A DNA stretch of 64,000 bases, taken from assembly GCA_018240425.1 (NCBI GenBank), contig JAFEFU010000071.1:287419-351418 (forward strand), written 5' to 3'. The notes under the pieces were generated by a model. The model did not search any database and was not told where the DNA came from. It saw only the letters and a program-made list of their open reading frames with translations. The translations under genes and the position numbers were made by a program. Positions 63,812 to 64,000 of this stretch are shown here, one piece after another. The first letter of the stretch is position 1. Each line of letters begins with the position of its first letter. Source of the DNA: Pseudomonadota bacterium. Its GTDB lineage: Bacteria > Pseudomonadota > Alphaproteobacteria > Rhodobacterales > Rhodobacteraceae.

Positions 63812-64000
63812 TTACACGTCGGTCCAGCCCGCCGCCTCGGCCTTCAGATGGGCCAGGAACTTCTGCACCTTGACGGTCCGGTGCAGGTCCACATGCGTGA
63901 CCAGCCACAGGTGCGACGACCATTCCGGGCGCGGGGCCAGCACCTCGACCAGATCATCGCAGTCCCGGGCATGGTGGACCGCGGCAAAGCCGATCCCCGC
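63812..64000 (-). CDS. LysR family regulator, C-terminal 62 residues only
   Basis: Continues beyond the window. The visible end reads AGIGFAAVHHARDCDDLVEVL ... SSHLWLVTHVDLHRTVKVQKFLAHL, which is the closing part of a LysR effector domain: a G-x-G-x-x-x strand, then LWLVTH-x-D-L-x-R-T and the last helix. No target can be suggested. Confidence 0.8.
   Translation of the reverse strand, partial: AGIGFAAVHHARDCDDLVEVLAPRPEWSSHLWLVTHVDLHRTVKVQKFLAHLKAEAAGWTDV

Overview
The window is about 67% GC, densely coded on both strands, and reads as chromosomal DNA of an alphaproteobacterium of the Rhodobacteraceae/Paracoccaceae (Rhodobacter-like). This rests on: the split b/b' F0 cluster (atpI-atpB-atpE-atpX-atpF) kept apart from F1; the tandem def/def-like/fmt set; the run rpoZ-rsh-DUF2062-pdxJ-acpS-lepB-rnc-era-DUF1491-recO; a methylsuccinyl-CoA dehydrogenase type enzyme of the ethylmalonyl-CoA pathway; and GC-rich intergenic hairpins followed by a GATATTT motif. 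No rRNA, tRNA, CRISPR array, transposase or integrase was seen.

Layout. 1-8.3 kb (mostly minus): 5' part of folB, a secreted cell-wall hydrolase, then glyQ - FkbM methyltransferase - DUF6446 - glyS - PPDK-like protein. 8.5-15.8 kb: exported and envelope functions (a protease-like fold that lost its catalytic residues, a secreted HNH nuclease, a lytic transglycosylase), an ArsC-like protein, a second FkbM methyltransferase and an amidohydrolase. 15.8-19.7 kb: PatB/MalY-type lyase divergent from def, a degenerate def paralogue and fmt; rnhA and ispH follow on the minus strand. 20.7-31.9 kb: NYN protein, folK, rpoZ, the (p)ppGpp enzyme, and the lipid/secretion/RNA-processing run, interrupted by a nuclease gene between rnc and era and containing a second, catalytically degraded signal peptidase fused to a DUF805-like membrane domain. 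32-37 kb: MFS transporter, mcd, a GlcD-like oxidase, DUF599. 37-44 kb: a four-gene moxR/DUF58/DUF4159/glutamine-amidotransferase-like operon joined by 4-nt overlaps. 44-47 kb: DUF1285, hydroxypyruvate isomerase, and a zinc-type CDF exporter divergent from a MerR regulator with a shared operator.

47-53.8 kb is the most unusual part. polA is followed by a PLP enzyme, then a 61-residue zinc-finger gene, a 69-bp copy of the polA 5' end, a lower-GC gene for a zinc-ribbon/PIN-like protein, and a second zinc-finger gene encoding the identical protein with only silent changes. This looks like a segment from a related genome spanning zinc finger - cargo gene - polA start that was added beside the resident locus, making the 412-residue cargo protein a candidate defence or toxin gene. 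The rest (53.8-64 kb) holds surface-glycan type enzymes (GT14-like, sulfotransferase), a PEP mutase-like enzyme, a sugar/nucleoside kinase, nth, an Ada-like alkyltransferase, an OmpA lipoprotein with a strong terminator, the F0 ATP synthase operon, an ArsR regulator with an apparent autoregulatory operator, and the 3' end of a LysR gene.

Other recurring themes are paralogues that keep the fold but lose catalytic residues (deformylase, signal peptidase, trypsin-like protease) and lower-GC patches, one of them an in-frame insertion inside glyS. All functions are read from sequence by eye; nothing was searched against a database.
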